DNA from: Tricholoma matsutake
Lineage: Eukaryota > Basidiomycota > Agaricomycetes > Agaricales > Tricholomataceae
Assembly (NCBI GenBank): GCA_026075535.2
Contig: AP026550.1
Location: forward strand, 9,176,001-9,240,000
DNA: 64,000 bases
Direction of reading: 5' to 3'
Part shown: positions 42,157 to 53,408 of the stretch, one piece after another
Position numbering within the stretch: the first letter of the stretch is position 1
Layout of the letters: the number at the start of each line of letters is the position of its first letter
Position numbers and translations under genes: made by a program
Notes under the pieces: generated by a model
What the model saw: the letters and a program-made list of their open reading frames with translations, nothing else
Databases searched by the model: none
What the model was told of the DNA's origin: nothing

Positions 42157-43168
42157 TGATAGGTCCACTTCGCAGATTCAGCTCGGAAAACATTTCCACA
42201 TATTACAGTCAATGCCCACAACACTTTGGATGCTTATGAACTTTATGAACCTTTCTCAAAGTTGTTTTGTGACACTTTGAACAACTTTGAACAACTTTGA
42301 ATGATGGTGCAACACTTCGAGTGACGTTGAACAACTTCACAGCACCTCGAACACTTTTTGCCCCTGTATGCCTATTGCACCACCCTTTAGACACATGCAG
42401 CACACCTTGCACAAGTTAGTATGTTGCATATCAAGCACCACCAGACACGAGGAGATACAACAACATGCTTTTAGGATGTGATTGCGGTGTTTTGACATTT
42501 TGATGATATATTGGATCAATAGGACAGGTACCCTTGATATATTGTGACTCTACATGTTTCCCTTCTCATCATTTCCCATTTATTTTCTGATTTGGAAAGT
42601 TCTTTATTGTTTTATATCTTGCCTCATGTAGTCCTCATGTTCTATTTCCTTTTTAGTACTATCTCTCAAAACTTATATAGCCTTGTACTAGCTACCTAGA
42701 AGCACAGAACAGATCATCCTCTCATATCTATCATCTGATTTAAGAGTAATTCTCTTGAGTCCAAGCCTCTCATCTTAGTCCAGAAGTTTAGCAAGTTACC
42801 GCAAACTTCTTCGAAAATTCCATACTAGCTTCTCAAAACTATCGTTCATCATCTATCCTCTCGAGACCTTTTTGCATCACTATCATCTATCTCCATTGCC
42901 TTTTGAAACTATCCTCATTTTCTACAAAAGCCCTCAAACTTTTTCAAACTCCCTCAAACATCTTTGAACTTTTATTGAAGCACTTTGCAGAACTTAGTAC
43001 CCCTTCAAATCTCAGTGAATCTTGTTAAACCTCTTCAAACTTAGGTCCCCCACTCTTGGTTAGTAGCAGTGATATTTACTACCACCTCATATCCTTCCTC
43101 TAACTCATGTTATACCATCCGAGGCCTATTTGTGGGTTTTGTTTGGGTTTCTGGGTCGAGTATCATCA
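42157..43168 (+). repeat. Solo LTR, family A, inside family E gag
   Basis: A 1012-bp copy of the LTR at 4183-5168, with TGATAGGTCCAC at the start and GTCGAGTATCATCA at the end. The gag sequence continues at once after it (GCGCCCAACAGCGATGCACC, matching E1 gag), so no internal sequence remains. Flanking bases AGCAC and (A)GTGC differ by transitions and may be a decayed 5-bp duplication. Confidence 0.85.
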
Positions 43169-43218
43169 GTGCGCCCAACAGCGATGCACCAACTAATGCG
43201 CCCACTAAGGAGCATGCC
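43169..43218 (+). pseudogene. Family E gag, copy E2, second segment
   Basis: Fifty bases corresponding to the E1 gag stretch around TPNNDVPPNVPTKERA. It lies between the family A solo LTR and the hAT-like element. Its last eight bases (AGCATGCC) form the left target duplication of that element. Confidence 0.75.
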
Positions 43219-46109
43219 TAGGGTTCATCATGGGTCACACTGTGGGTAAAGTTTCACACACTACACCCGCACCTGCCAACACTGCACCTGTTCTGTCACC
43301 ATGGTTTGACATGAAATACCATGGGTGCAGCACCATGTATATTCACTGTGGTTTTTCCTCAATGGTTGGCTTGTATTTCACATTGTTAAATAATGTATTT
43401 TTATTGTATAGTCAGCACTAATATCACCCCCCACCCTTAAGGTACAGACAACAAAAATGAAAAATAAAAGAAACACAAGCCTGAGAAAAGAGGTGGTGAG
43501 GTGAGTCCTCAGTCATAGTTCCCCTCCACATCCTTGCCCTGCTCCTTTGTGTCATTTGTCATCAGTCCCCCTCCCCTCCATTTCCTGTTTCCCCTCATTG
43601 TTGCTGTCATGCCCCTCCCCACCGTCTCCATCCATCTGTTTGTTCCACCTGCCATCCACCCCACAAGCAGTTGCTTGTGAGGCTGGGGGTGGGTGGTGTG
43701 TCATTCATTGTCATGGGAGGTGCTGGGTGACTTGTGGCTGGTCATCCTGGGCATCATTCCCCAGTTCATCATGGTCCTCCATTCATTGTCATTGTTGTGC
43801 CCCATTCCACATGCCTGTATCCCATGCCACCATCCCTGTCCCCAGTTGTCATCATCATTCCACCCACCTTCCACCCCACAACCATTTGCTCACAAGACTG
43901 GCAGTGGGTGTGTTGTCCATCACTGTGAGTGATGCTAGGGTCCCCATCGTTTGTGGTCAGCCCTCAGTCCTCAGTTGTTTTACAGGTGGTGTCATCGCCA
44001 TCATTGCTGGGTCCTGGTTTGTCATCTGCAGTTCATTGTTTCATGTTCACTGTTCCTGTGGTTGTTAGTCCCATTCCGTTGCAGCTGGGGTCATCCATTG
44101 TTGCTAGGTGCTGGTTTAGGTTACTGCAGTAGTCATGGTTGGGGAGTCCTCAGTCAGTGGGTGGAGGTGCGGGTATGTTGGTTGGGATTGTGGTGTTGTT
44201 GTGAGATAAGACCTGTAGATAATGAAAATAGAAGTTAGTGTAATGAGGAAAAACAAGGAAGGAGCATAAAAAATACCTAGAACCCAAACAATGCATGTCT
44301 ATGCATCATTTTGGCCCATGTCTCACCCTTGTACCCCACGTCTTGCCCTCAGGTCCATCTTCAGTCCCCTTGTCATCTTCCTGTCATTTTCTGCAGTGTC
44401 GTGTCATCAGGGCATTGGGCTGGTCTTTGTCCCTGTCCCTATCCTCTTTGCCCTGTTGTTGTCCTCATTGTTGTCTGCCCCTCATTGTCAGGTAGTCCCT
44501 ATGATGCTGGGTCATGGTTCATCTGGTGATGGGGTGTGAGTTGGGGTGGGTGGAGAAGGGGATAGGGGGCATCCCTGGCATTGGGCAGCTGTTGTCAAGC
44601 TGGAAACTTAGTAAAAAGAACATTTTATTAAAGTAGTTGAAGAAACAACTTACCAGGGATGTCAATGGGGGGGGGGCTGTCATGGTGAGAATACAAGATA
44701 TGATCTATAAAAGGCAGATTAGTAGTAAAAAGACGAGACAAAGGTTACTTACTGTGATAACAAAAGTTTGATCATCATTGTCAGTTGCATTCCCATGGTC
44801 TCAAGACATTGTGGTTTTGTGTGTATAACATGTATTGGCCACAGTGACCATTGCACAACTAATGAAGATTGAAATAGATAAATTAAGTATAATTATGATA
44901 CGTTACTGTAGCTGGGTCCAATACCAATGAAAACCTGCAACACTGTGCATATGGGTATGGTATGACACAGGTTGAGGATTTCAGGCACCATACGTGAGCA
45001 GGGGCTTGCGAGGCTGGATGGCAGTGCTGGGGGAAGACACATCAGTAGAAAACCACCCCTTCATCTCGCATTTTGTGTGAGGGAGGGGCAGATGTTGCAT
45101 TGTTGCTGTCTCGTGGTCCCTGTTCATCCTCGTTGTCATCCCCAATTGTTGTTGTCCCCTGCTTGTCATTTGTCATCGCCGTTGTCCCCTACTCATTTGT
45201 TGTTGTCATTGTCCCCTACTCATTCGTCATTGTCCCTTGCTTGTCATTCATCGTTGTTGTTGTCGTCCCCTGCTTGTCGTTCATCATCATTGTCATCTTC
45301 TGCTTGGTGTTTGTTGTCATTGTCATCCCCTACTCATTGTTCATTGTCATCGTCCTCCACTCATTGTTTGTCATCATTGTCATCCCCTGCTTGTCATTTG
45401 TCATTTGTTGTCATTGTCATCCCTTGTTGTCCTCGTGTTCATTGTGCTCATCTCCTGCACCCACAGTCCACCCCATGAGCAGTGGCTCGTGAGGCTGGAA
45501 GTGGGTGCCATGTCGTCAGTGATATAATGTGTTATAATATACATAGATTCTAAGAAACAAACAAGATAATAGTTAGTTACAAATAAAAGGCAAAGAGTAA
45601 AAGATACTTACCTGGGGCACAAACACAACAGATGTTGTTTGTGCCCCAGTTGTGGCCAAGGCCAGAAAGATGTAAACACATCAAAAACATGTAAATGAGA
45701 GCACATGTGACCATGCAAACAGGTGCAAATGGTCTGTGCTATTTAAACAGCTTACTTTTCCCTCTATTCATTTGGGCATGCCCCAGTTTTTTATCTACGA
45801 CATATGTAATTAGTATATAAATATATTTATTTGGTACTCTTATAGGGTACATAATCTAAGTGTAAAAAGACTGGTTGTAAACTGGTTACAACCGGTCTTA
45901 TAATGGTCTTCAAATGTTTTCAAAACAAGTGAACTGGCAACCGAACTGCGGTTTCGGTTACTCAAATTTTCAGACAAATGGACAAAACTGCAGCATGGAC
46001 TGTGTTTCAGTCCAGTTTGGTCTTCAGTCCTATGGACTGAACCTTTAAACACTACATATACCCCATGACCTAAACACTGCAGGTTTACCCACACCCGTGC
46101 TGTTCCCTA
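43219..46109. mobile_element. hAT-like non-autonomous element (C4)
   Basis: A 2891-bp insertion with ends TAGGGTTCATCATGGGT and, inverted, TAGGGAACAGCACGGGT, both followed by GTGGGTAAA. It is flanked by AGCATGCC (43211-43218) and AGCGTGCC (46110-46117), an 8-bp duplication with one transition. Both features are hallmarks of the hAT superfamily. It contains no transposase. Inside are CCACCCCACAAGCAGTTGCTTGTGAGGCTGG-type palindromes (near 43650, 43870, 45470), C/T-rich DNA that gives spurious ORFs, and intron-like modules on the minus strand. Near its right end lies a MITE-like segment (45860-46060). Confidence 0.75.
44220..45640 (-). repeat. Four intron-like modules in C4
   Basis: On the minus strand GT..AG units occur at about 45600-45548 (GTAAGT, AACTAAC, TTTCTTAG, preceded by a palindrome ending TGTGCCCCAG), 44754-44704 (GTAAGT, TACTAATC, TTATAG), 44655-44604 (GTAAGT, TACTAAG, TTCCAG) and 44278-44217 (GTATTT, ACTAAC, CTACAG). 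All four look like complete spliceosomal introns, yet the intervening sequence has no convincing coding frame. Confidence 0.5.
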
Positions 46110-46491
46110 AGCGTGCCCAGATCAAACCGTCCCCCCCACCAAATTTAATGGTGCACATGCGCAGGGGCATGCATTCCTTAATTCCTGTGAGTTGTACATC
46201 AGTCTCCAGTCACATCAATTCATCAACGATGCTGCAAAATGTTATTGGGCCTTCACATATATGAAATCTGAATGTGCCTATCTCTATGTGGACCATATTC
46301 TGCACCAAACTACTGAGCTTGGTTCTCTACCTTTCTCCACTTGAGGTGACTTTCAAGCAGAGTTCATATGCCACTCTTGTTCCCTCAATGAGCACCACTG
46401 AGCAGTGACATGGCTTGAGTCATCCTCTTACCATCAGGCACATCAATCCGTGGACAATTATATTGATGAATTTAAGGACTTGGTGGACATG
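46110..46491 (+). pseudogene. Family E gag, copy E2, third segment
   Basis: The gag frame resumes after C4 with RAQIKPSPP and reads GHAFLNSCELYISLQSHQF, DAAKCYWAFTYMKSE, ESSSYHQAHQSVDNYIDEFKDLVDM, with TGA where TGG (ST*GDF) and CGA (HH*AVT) are expected. A short frameshift lies in the C-run near 46130. It ends at the 5' LTR of element B (46492), which was inserted here. Confidence 0.85.
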
Positions 46492-47208
46492 TGTCAAGAC
46501 CCATTCCTCACCTGATCAGAACCCACATCCAGCCGACACTTTTCTGCATCTCGAACCTGACATTCACCAATTCCTCCTGTTTTTGTTCCCAGTCACCTTG
46601 CACTGCCCACACTGCTGTGCACCAGGCCACCTTGTACAGCACCCACAGCCGCCTTCCCAAGGCTGCCATCTCTTTTGAAAATTCAACTATGGACTCCTGT
46701 GCAGCCCCTGCTAAGTAATTTATCTACACAGTCAAGACACTGCCACAGTTACTAAGACATTCCACTCCAATTCCAGACTCCAGTATTTAAGTTTAGTTAG
46801 TTTTGACTTGTATTCCTCAGTTCATATATTGACATAGACTCGATAAAGCCCTGACTTTAACCTGCCAATCTAAATCTCGTTCTACTCCTACCTCTGTCCT
46901 CTAAGAGTCTGAACTTCATTTGACTCAACCTCTAGTACTCCCTCCCAAGTTTTGGTCTCATCCAAACTTAGCCCAAGTCCCTCCATACTCCTTCCCCACA
47001 CTACCCACACTTCCCTACTCCTACCTCCAAACCTTCATCTCAAAATTAGGACACCAGATGAGGTGAAGGGTGCAGCTGCTTATAAGCTGAAGCCAAGTCC
47101 TTTCTGTTTCCTTTTCACAGAATCTGCTATGACCCAACAACTTTCCATTATTGACATCTGCAGGGTCCGACCAGATTCCAATGTGCACTTCAGGATCAGT
47201 TCTTAACA
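46492..47208 (+). repeat. 5' LTR of element B
   Basis: A 717-bp LTR with TGTCAAGACCCATTCC at the start and GGATCAGTTCTTAACA at the end; same family as the solo LTR at 14957-15641 and the 3' LTR from 63202. Gag follows about 230 bp later. The left flank is family E gag. Confidence 0.88.
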
Positions 47209-47440
47209 GTGTATATGAACTCACACTTCACTCATCTCATTCCTCTCTATGACCCCTACTGAGACCTGCCAGCACACAACCAGAAATTCCCAATGTGCCA
47301 GCACTATTCCTGGGATCTCTGCAATTCAGCGATCCACTCTTCCTGACCCTCGACCCACCACTACTTTCAGAGTATCTTCCAGACCCTCAAACATCTTCTG
47401 ACAAATTGGCTCAGGAGCCCCCTCAATCAGTGCTAATCTC

Positions 47441-48620
47441 ATGTCTACCCATGCCCTGCACTCTTCTGCCAACCCAGAAGGTTTTCGACCAACAACTCCC
47501 CTTGAGTACATAGGGGGCATCAACCAGCCTGAACACTTTAGGCTGGAAGATCCTGGTCTAGAGGACAGACCTCCCGACAGACCCAATGGCCCTGGGGGTG
47601 ACCCCAATCCCAATGATCCAGATGATCAACCTCCCATGGTGAAAAACCCTGATCCAGGGGATAGGTTCATAGATGTCCTTTACAACCTCTCAGAGAGTAT
47701 CTGCACCCTTTGTCAGAATAACACACCCAAGACTGAAAAAATCAAAGTTCGTGACCCCAACACTTTCGACAGCACCAATCCAAAGAGACTTAGAGACTTC
47801 CTAGTCTCCTGCAATCTTTATTTCTGTGACCATCCTAACATATTTTCCTCTGATGAGAAAAGATCATATTTATCCTTTCTTATCTTAAGGGATCAGCTCT
47901 CAGTTGATTTGAGCCTGGTCTTAATGACCTGACAGATTCTGCACACTGGATGTGGGACTACGAAGCTTTCCTTGCCAAGCTTCAAAGCAACTTCAGCCTG
48001 CATGACCTGGTCAGAAATGCAGAAAAAGCTCTCTCTGACTTAGCAATGAAGAAAGGTGGTTGAATCACAAAGTATAACATTGATTTCTGGGAATTAGCTT
48101 CTAGAGTCAACTGGAATGAAGCCGCCCTTCATGACTGATATTTCCATGTTCTTCCGCTCCAGCTTTGAATAGAAGTTCTTTGGGGTGGTAAACCCAATAC
48201 TCTTGCAGAACTGTGCTTGAAAGTACAGGACAGCGACAACATCTACTGGATGCAAGAGGATGAATCCTGCCTTGAAACAAAGAATTCCTGTAACTTTTCT
48301 AACCCTGGCTGGAAGGACAATTCCAAAAGTCCTTCCCCATCTACCAACCAATCCTCTTTGAACTCCGCCCTCAGTAACACCTCCAACCAGCAGTCTTCCA
48401 CGACAAAGAACACTCCCCAGGACAAGCCCAGGTCATCCATATCCAATAAGTTGGGGAAGAACAGCAAGCTTACTGGGGATGGATGAGAACATCACATAAG
48501 AGAACGACTTTGTCTCTACTATGGGGAGGAAGGGCATGTAGCAGGAAACTGCCTGAAATCCAAAGCTGCAAAAGCCCATGCTTCTGCTGTCCTTTCTGAC
48601 ACTGTGGACTTGGAAAAATA
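47441..48620 (+). pseudogene. Element B gag
   Basis: The frame from 47441 encodes a Pro-rich leader (PPDRPNGPGGDPNPNDPDDQPP) and a capsid-type start (IKVRDPNTFDSTNPKRLRDFLVSCNLYF). After a frameshift near 47885 it continues with HWMWDYEAFLAKLQSNFSLHD, several TGA stops and a Ser/Asn-rich part (48290-48480). A zinc knuckle follows near 48502-48552 as CLYYGEEGHVAGNC, in which the second cysteine has become Tyr. It cannot make gag. Confidence 0.8.
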
Positions 48621-48699
48621 GTCCACAACCCTCAGGAAACAGCCATTGGGGCTGGGGGTTGCATTGACCTTACCCATTTGGCTGCCTATGTTCATCTCA

Positions 48700-49246
48700 A
48701 CATGTCCGCTCTTTCTGACCCTGACTCTCTCACCATCTTTTTGACAATTCCTGACTATTCTGCTCCTGTGTGAACCCTTATTGACTCTGGCTCCTCCCAT
48801 TGTTTCCTCGACTCCTCTTTTGTATTGTATAACCAACTTATCACAGAATCCATTAGCCTGAGACTATGACTCTTTGATGGATCTTGCAACTCCACCATAA
48901 CTCAAGTCATCAAACTTCTGGTCACCTTCCCTACTGGTGAAGTGTTCAATCTGTCATTCTATGTAACCTCGCTCGACTCTTCCTGTTCCGCCATACTCAG
49001 TCATAACTGGCTGAAGCAATACAATCTGTTGATTGACTGGTCTTCAAGCCAAATTGCTTTCCGCTCTGCAGTTCATAGAGGTCCAGCACCTTCAACATCA
49101 CCCATGTCCCCAAACCTTCCAGTAGAAACCCTCGACTCACCCACACCTTCAGAACGTCCCATTCCACCTAAGTTTACCCCTCCCAACATTTCATTCATCA
49201 ATTCTGCCACTTACACCCATGGTAGCAAACTTCTGGGAGCAGTAGC
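48700..49246 (+). pseudogene. Element B protease region, interrupted by C2
   Basis: The retropepsin active site TLIDSGSSHCF lies near 48776-48808, followed by SAILSHNWLKQYNLLIDWSS (ILG-type region, about 48990). Stops occur at 48771 and in LRL*LFD. The frame runs to KLLGAVAS, where element C2 is inserted after GCAGTAGC (49239-49246). A few codons (ALAFQMTFAPEGLS) follow C2 at 51311-51351 before element D begins. Confidence 0.8.
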
Positions 49247-49518
49247 CAGTACTTTACAGTCCCCCACCTGTCCTAGTGGACTCCGACCGGACTGACCAGA
49301 GTCCACTGGAGTCCAAGTGGAGTCCAAGTGGAGTCCAATTGAACTACACTAAGTCATGTAGAGTTCAATCCCCCATTGGAGTCTGAGTGGAGTCCAATGG
49401 GAGTCCAACTGGAGTCCAACTGGAGTCCGAGTGCAACCAAATGATAAGTCAATTGGATATGAGCTCAAAGGACTTTGGACTTGGTGAATCTCATAAAGTA
49501 CCCACAAAATAAATTTGT

Positions 49519-49607
49519 GTACTGCAGGAATTGAACTCAAGACCTCACCATAAGGAATCACATGACAAACCAAACAAGTGTGCTCAACCACTTGAGCCAC
49601 AGGAGAT
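49519..49607 (-). promoter_or_regulatory. tRNA-like unit of C2, outward
   Basis: Minus-strand A box TGGCTCAAGTGG (49599-49588) and B box AGTTCAATTCC (49537-49527), the same as in C1 right. Confidence 0.5.
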
Positions 49608-50209
49608 TTATTGGGGATCAATATAAGGTTTATTTATGACTCAACTTTTCATATTCTTCGAGGAGGCATTTTTCAAACAATTAAGATCAAAAAATTTTAA
49701 TTAACCACATCCCTCGTGTAGGACACGAGGGAGTGGGTATAATATAATAATAAACAAAAAAAAACCCCTCTTGCAAGATGCGAGAGGGGGGGGGGCAGAG
49801 ATAAATTAAAAATAATAAAGACCCCTCCCCATGCAAAATGCGGGGGAGGGGGGGTTGGGGGATGCGGTCTGGGGTGGGTGTCGTCGCCCACCCCTCCTCG
49901 CATGCATCCGTCGCCGTAGCAAGCTGCACTCATCATCCACCCTACGAGCAGTTGCTCGTAGGCGTGGGGATGGGTGCCATGGTCGTCTTATTCCTGGTGT
50001 GCCCACCATCCACCCGACGAGCAGCTGCTTGTCAGCATGGGCTCTCACCACCCATCCACCCTGCGAGCAGAGGCTCGCAGGCGTGGGGTGGGTGTGTTGT
50101 TGGCTTTGGGGGGTGCTGGGAGGCGTTGTTGTCGACTGCACACACTCACGATCCACCCTATGAGCAGGGGCTCGCAGGCGTGGGGTGGGTGTGTTGGCTC
50201 ATTTGCAGG

Positions 50210-50790
50210 TGGTGGTGTCGTTACTAGTAGATTATAACCTAGAAAACTAAAAAAACGAGTTAGTTAGTTCATAAAAACAAAAAGCAAATGAAAAAAAACT
50301 CATGTAGGGCCCAAATGACGCAATCTGCTTCGTTTGACCCTGTGTTGGCTCGTTTGCGGGTGGTGGTGTCGTTACTAGTAGATTATAACCTAGAAAACTA
50401 AAAAAAATGAGTTAGTTAGTTGATAAAAACAAAAAGCAAATGAAAAAAAACTCATGTAGGGCCCAAACGACGCAATCTGCTTCATTTGACCCCGTGTTGG
50501 CTCGTTTGCGGGTGGTGGTGTCATTACTAGTAGATTATAACCTAGAAAACTAAAAAAAATGAGTTAGTTAGTTGATAAAAACAAAAACCAAGTGAAAAAA
50601 ACTTACATAAGGCCCAAACGATGCAGATTGCATCGTTTGGGCCCGTGTTGGCTCGTTTGCGAGTGGTGGTGTCGTTGCCAGTAGATTATAACCTAGAAAG
50701 CTAAAAAAACAGGTTGGTTAGTTTATAAAAACAAAAAGCAAACAAAAAAAAACTTGTGTAGGGCCCAAACAATGTGATCTGCATCGTTTG
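50210..50790 (-). repeat. Palindrome-plus-intron tandem array of C2
   Basis: Four units of about 150 bp, reading on the minus strand. The clearest palindrome is near 50608-50643 (GGCCCAAACGATGCAGATTG and its inverse). Donors appear as CATGAGTTTTTTT or TATGTAAGTTTTTT, branch sites as CTAACTAACT and acceptors as TTTTTTTAG. Confidence 0.6.
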
Positions 50791-51032
50791 GGCCTGCATT
50801 CCATCCATTGGGCTCGTTTGTGGGAGGTGGTGATGGCGGATTGGGCATGGGAGCGGTGGCAGTGGGTGTCCATGCAGTGGTGGTGGTAGAGAGAGGAGGG
50901 AGGGAGGCAGCCGTTGATGGTGGTGGTGGTGGTGGTGAGTGATGAGCTGGCACATTTGATGATGCAGCTATATGCTTTGTCATACACAGCCGCACACAGT
51001 ACCTAGCACAAGTAGATGATACCTTAAACAAG

Positions 51033-51113
51033 GTACTGTGGTGTAATGGTTATATTGTGTGTTATGATTACATAAGCAACCAACAGGGATCTGGGTTCGA
51101 TTCCTTTTCTTAC
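51033..51113 (+). promoter_or_regulatory. tRNA-like unit of C2, outward
   Basis: A box TGGTGTAATGG (51039-51049) and B box GGTTCGATTCC (51094-51104), the best B box of the six. A short T run (ACACACTTTTTCAG) 10 bases downstream could act as a polymerase III terminator. Confidence 0.5.
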
Positions 51114-51351
51114 ACACTTTTTCAGCGGACTCCAACTGGACTCCACTGGACCAGTCCAAATGGTATCTGGTGTTTGAGTGGATTCCACTCAGAGTCCAGT
51201 TGGACTGGACTGGGACTGGACTGGCAATTTTGCAGGCAGTTGGCTGGTGACCAGTCCCAGTGGACTCCAGTTGGAGTCCAATGGGAAAGGTGGGGGAGTG
51301 TAAAGACCTTGCACTAGCCTTCCAGATGACCTTTGCACCAGAAGGACTATC

Positions 51352-52046
51352 TGTTAAGGGTGAAGCCTTAACCACTTGATCTAGTCAATGTTGTTCAATG
51401 AGGTGCTTCCTTGACAAGTCATTCATCACTAGTCTTACTTGGAGCATCCGATGTAAGATAGATAGTGCACTCTAGCAGGCCTTCTGCATAGAGTCATTTG
51501 GGTTCATGCACTAAGGGGCTTCCTTAGTGGTTTTGAGTAAGTTCGCAAGTTCACAAGTTAAAGCTGTAGATTGCCTAGATCTAAACTAAGGACATCCCTA
51601 CTACAAGTTGCAGTACTTATACTAAGAGGGAGGTCCTTATAGTCCAATCGGAAAGGTGGATGTGTATCATGTAGGAATAGCAACAATAAGCCTCATGCCT
51701 TGCATGAGGTGTCCTATGTCATGGAGTGCTGAGGCGCAGCATGTCAGGGAACAATAAGAGATAAGCCTCATGCCTAGCATGAGGCATCCGATGTCACGGA
51801 CCTCATGTCAAAGGGCTGTTGTATCACAGCATGTGTGGGAGTGGGTTCAGGTGCATGGAGTCACCATGCATCAAGGGTGCCTTCCACGGGAAGGGGATCA
51901 AATGCATGTTGTCAGCATGCATCATGTGTGTGTGTGGTGTCAAGGGCATGCTCTAAGCATGAATCAGGGAGTGCCTCCTGTCTGGAGGGGATCATCGGGT
52001 GCATCAGGTAGGTCAGGTTCCATGAGTTACAAGGAAAATTGTAACA
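51352..52046 (-). repeat. 3' LTR of element D
   Basis: A 695-bp LTR starting TGTTAAGGGTGAAGCC and ending AAAATTGTAACA on the plus strand; the element reads on the minus strand. Its inner side abuts AGCAAGGGGGTAA (minus strand), a polypurine tract, so this is the 3' LTR. The partner LTR is at 60517-61166. Confidence 0.9.
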
Positions 52047-52997
52047 TTACCCCCTTGCTATGGTCAAAAGTTCCACACTTTGACCAAAATCTTTGTTTCT
52101 CCTCTGCGTGTTGTCTGGATATGTGGGTGGCTCAGGGTCAAGGGGTGCGATGGAGGAATAATTCGTGTCTGAACTCAGTCCTCAATTGGTTCTTTTTGTT
52201 CTCTGGCAACAGTATCAGGGAGTCAGTGATGTTGTCAGAAGGGGAGAGGTCTGTCAGGTTTGTGCAGTATCAAGGGAAATCATCATAGTTTTACATCTTC
52301 ATGGATGATCAGTAATTTATCATCTCTGCAGACGGTTGCTAGTTTAGCATCTTTTGTGGACAATTGGTAGTTTAACATCTTTGCGGACAATTGGTAGTTT
52401 AATGTCTTTGCAGATGATCAATAATTTAACGTCTTTGCGGATGATCATTTCATGGCTAGTTGCACTCAATGTTCTGGGGTATCAATGTGCAGGGCATGTC
52501 GGTCAGAATGCAGTAGTGTCCCTAGTTCTCCATGTTGTCCAAATAAGAGCTGCATTGCCAGCTCAAATCCGCTTTCTTTGTCATAGTGGGTGTTCCACTG
52601 AAGGTCCTTCCACAGTAGTGGACTAATTCCCATTAGTGGTCTTCTGCTTGGGGTTAGGCCATCGTGGTCAATGACAAACTCTTCAGGGATGTAGTCCTCA
52701 TCATCTAATTCTCCTTCAAAGTACCATTCCTTGAATTGTGCTTTTACTCAGGTTAAGTCCATTTTTGTGCTCCTTCATGCATAGAGGCAGCACCTTGGGC
52801 AAGTCGAGGATACTCTTCCTATCCAGTCATCTCTTATTAACCAGAATATGATTCCATGGGGGCATTCCCAAGCGGGTCACCCTGGCAGTCTGTTCATTCT
52901 TGGTGACTGGTCAATGACTTGTTGTCCAGTTGCCATGTTCTTTTTGTATTTATCAATGGGGGGGGGGGGTGAGGGGTGAGGGCAAACATGAAGGGCA
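52047..52997 (-). repeat. Element D 3' region with tandem repeats
   Basis: Between about 52300 and 52450 a 29-30 bp unit containing TTTGCGGACAATTGGTAGTTTAAC repeats about five times, with decay. Fragments of a polyprotein tail (GEEDDEDYIPEEFVID-like, FELAMQLLF) can be read in mixed frames at 52470-52760. A run of ten or more Gs lies near 52960. There is no intact gene. Confidence 0.5.
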
Positions 52998-53318
52998 TCA
53001 ACATTCAATGGGTCTCGGGTCAATCGTTGTCTGGTGGGCATCAGGGGGGTTTTCTGGGTTTTTGTCAAGGTGGTGTCTCTTCTTATATGCCATCAGGATA
53101 TTGGGGGCATTCTTCAAGTTCGATTTGGGTTCTCTTGTGTTTTCAGATGTTAGGTAGTTGACCCATTTCACAAGGTAATGGCGTGTCTTGCTTTGCTTCT
53201 TGTGTGCGATGATCGCTTCCACTTCATATTTGTTTTCTCCTTCCACAAGGTTGGGTGGTGGAGTCAGGAAGTTTTGCCCATGAGTGTCATTCTCATGGTA
53301 TCGTGTGAGTAAAGCCAC
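52998..53318 (-). pseudogene. Element D chromodomain
   Basis: Reads EGENKYEVEAIIAHKKQSKTRHYLVKWVNYLTSENTREPKSNLKNAPNIL: a chromodomain-like C-terminus, with WxP in WEPE changed (TREP). Chromodomains of Ty3/gypsy elements can steer integration to heterochromatin. Separated from integrase by a stop near 53400. Confidence 0.8.
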
Positions 53319-53408
53319 ATGGAAGACTGGGTGGATTTTCCATCTCGGCGACAGTTTCAGTCAGTATGTCGTTCTTGACAGGGCATCTTCGATCATGAAG
53401 GGCCCTTC

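Larger units (their letters stand above)
49247..51310 (-). mobile_element. Family C element, copy C2, inside element B
   Basis: A 2064-bp reverse-orientation copy of C1. It starts CAGTACTTTACAGTCCCCC and ends GGTGGGGGAGTGTAAAGACCTT, flanked by GCAGTAGC (49239-49246) and GCACTAGC (51311-51318), an 8-bp duplication with one mismatch. It has both tRNA-like units, four palindrome-intron units (about 50210-50790) and the CCACCC palindromes (49936-50190). The minus-strand ORFs reading HHHHHHHQRLPPS are low-complexity and not considered genes. Confidence 0.78.

Noticed and set aside
44972..45492. Plus-strand ORFs rich in Val/Ile or Ser/Leu
   Set aside because: They come from (CATTGTC)n-like low-complexity DNA, open in several frames at once, with no conserved motif.
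50701..51031. Minus-strand ORFs with a His-rich start in C2 (and their equivalents in C1 and C3)
   Set aside because: They derive from a CACCACC microsatellite and are open in all three frames; copies carry frameshifts relative to each other.
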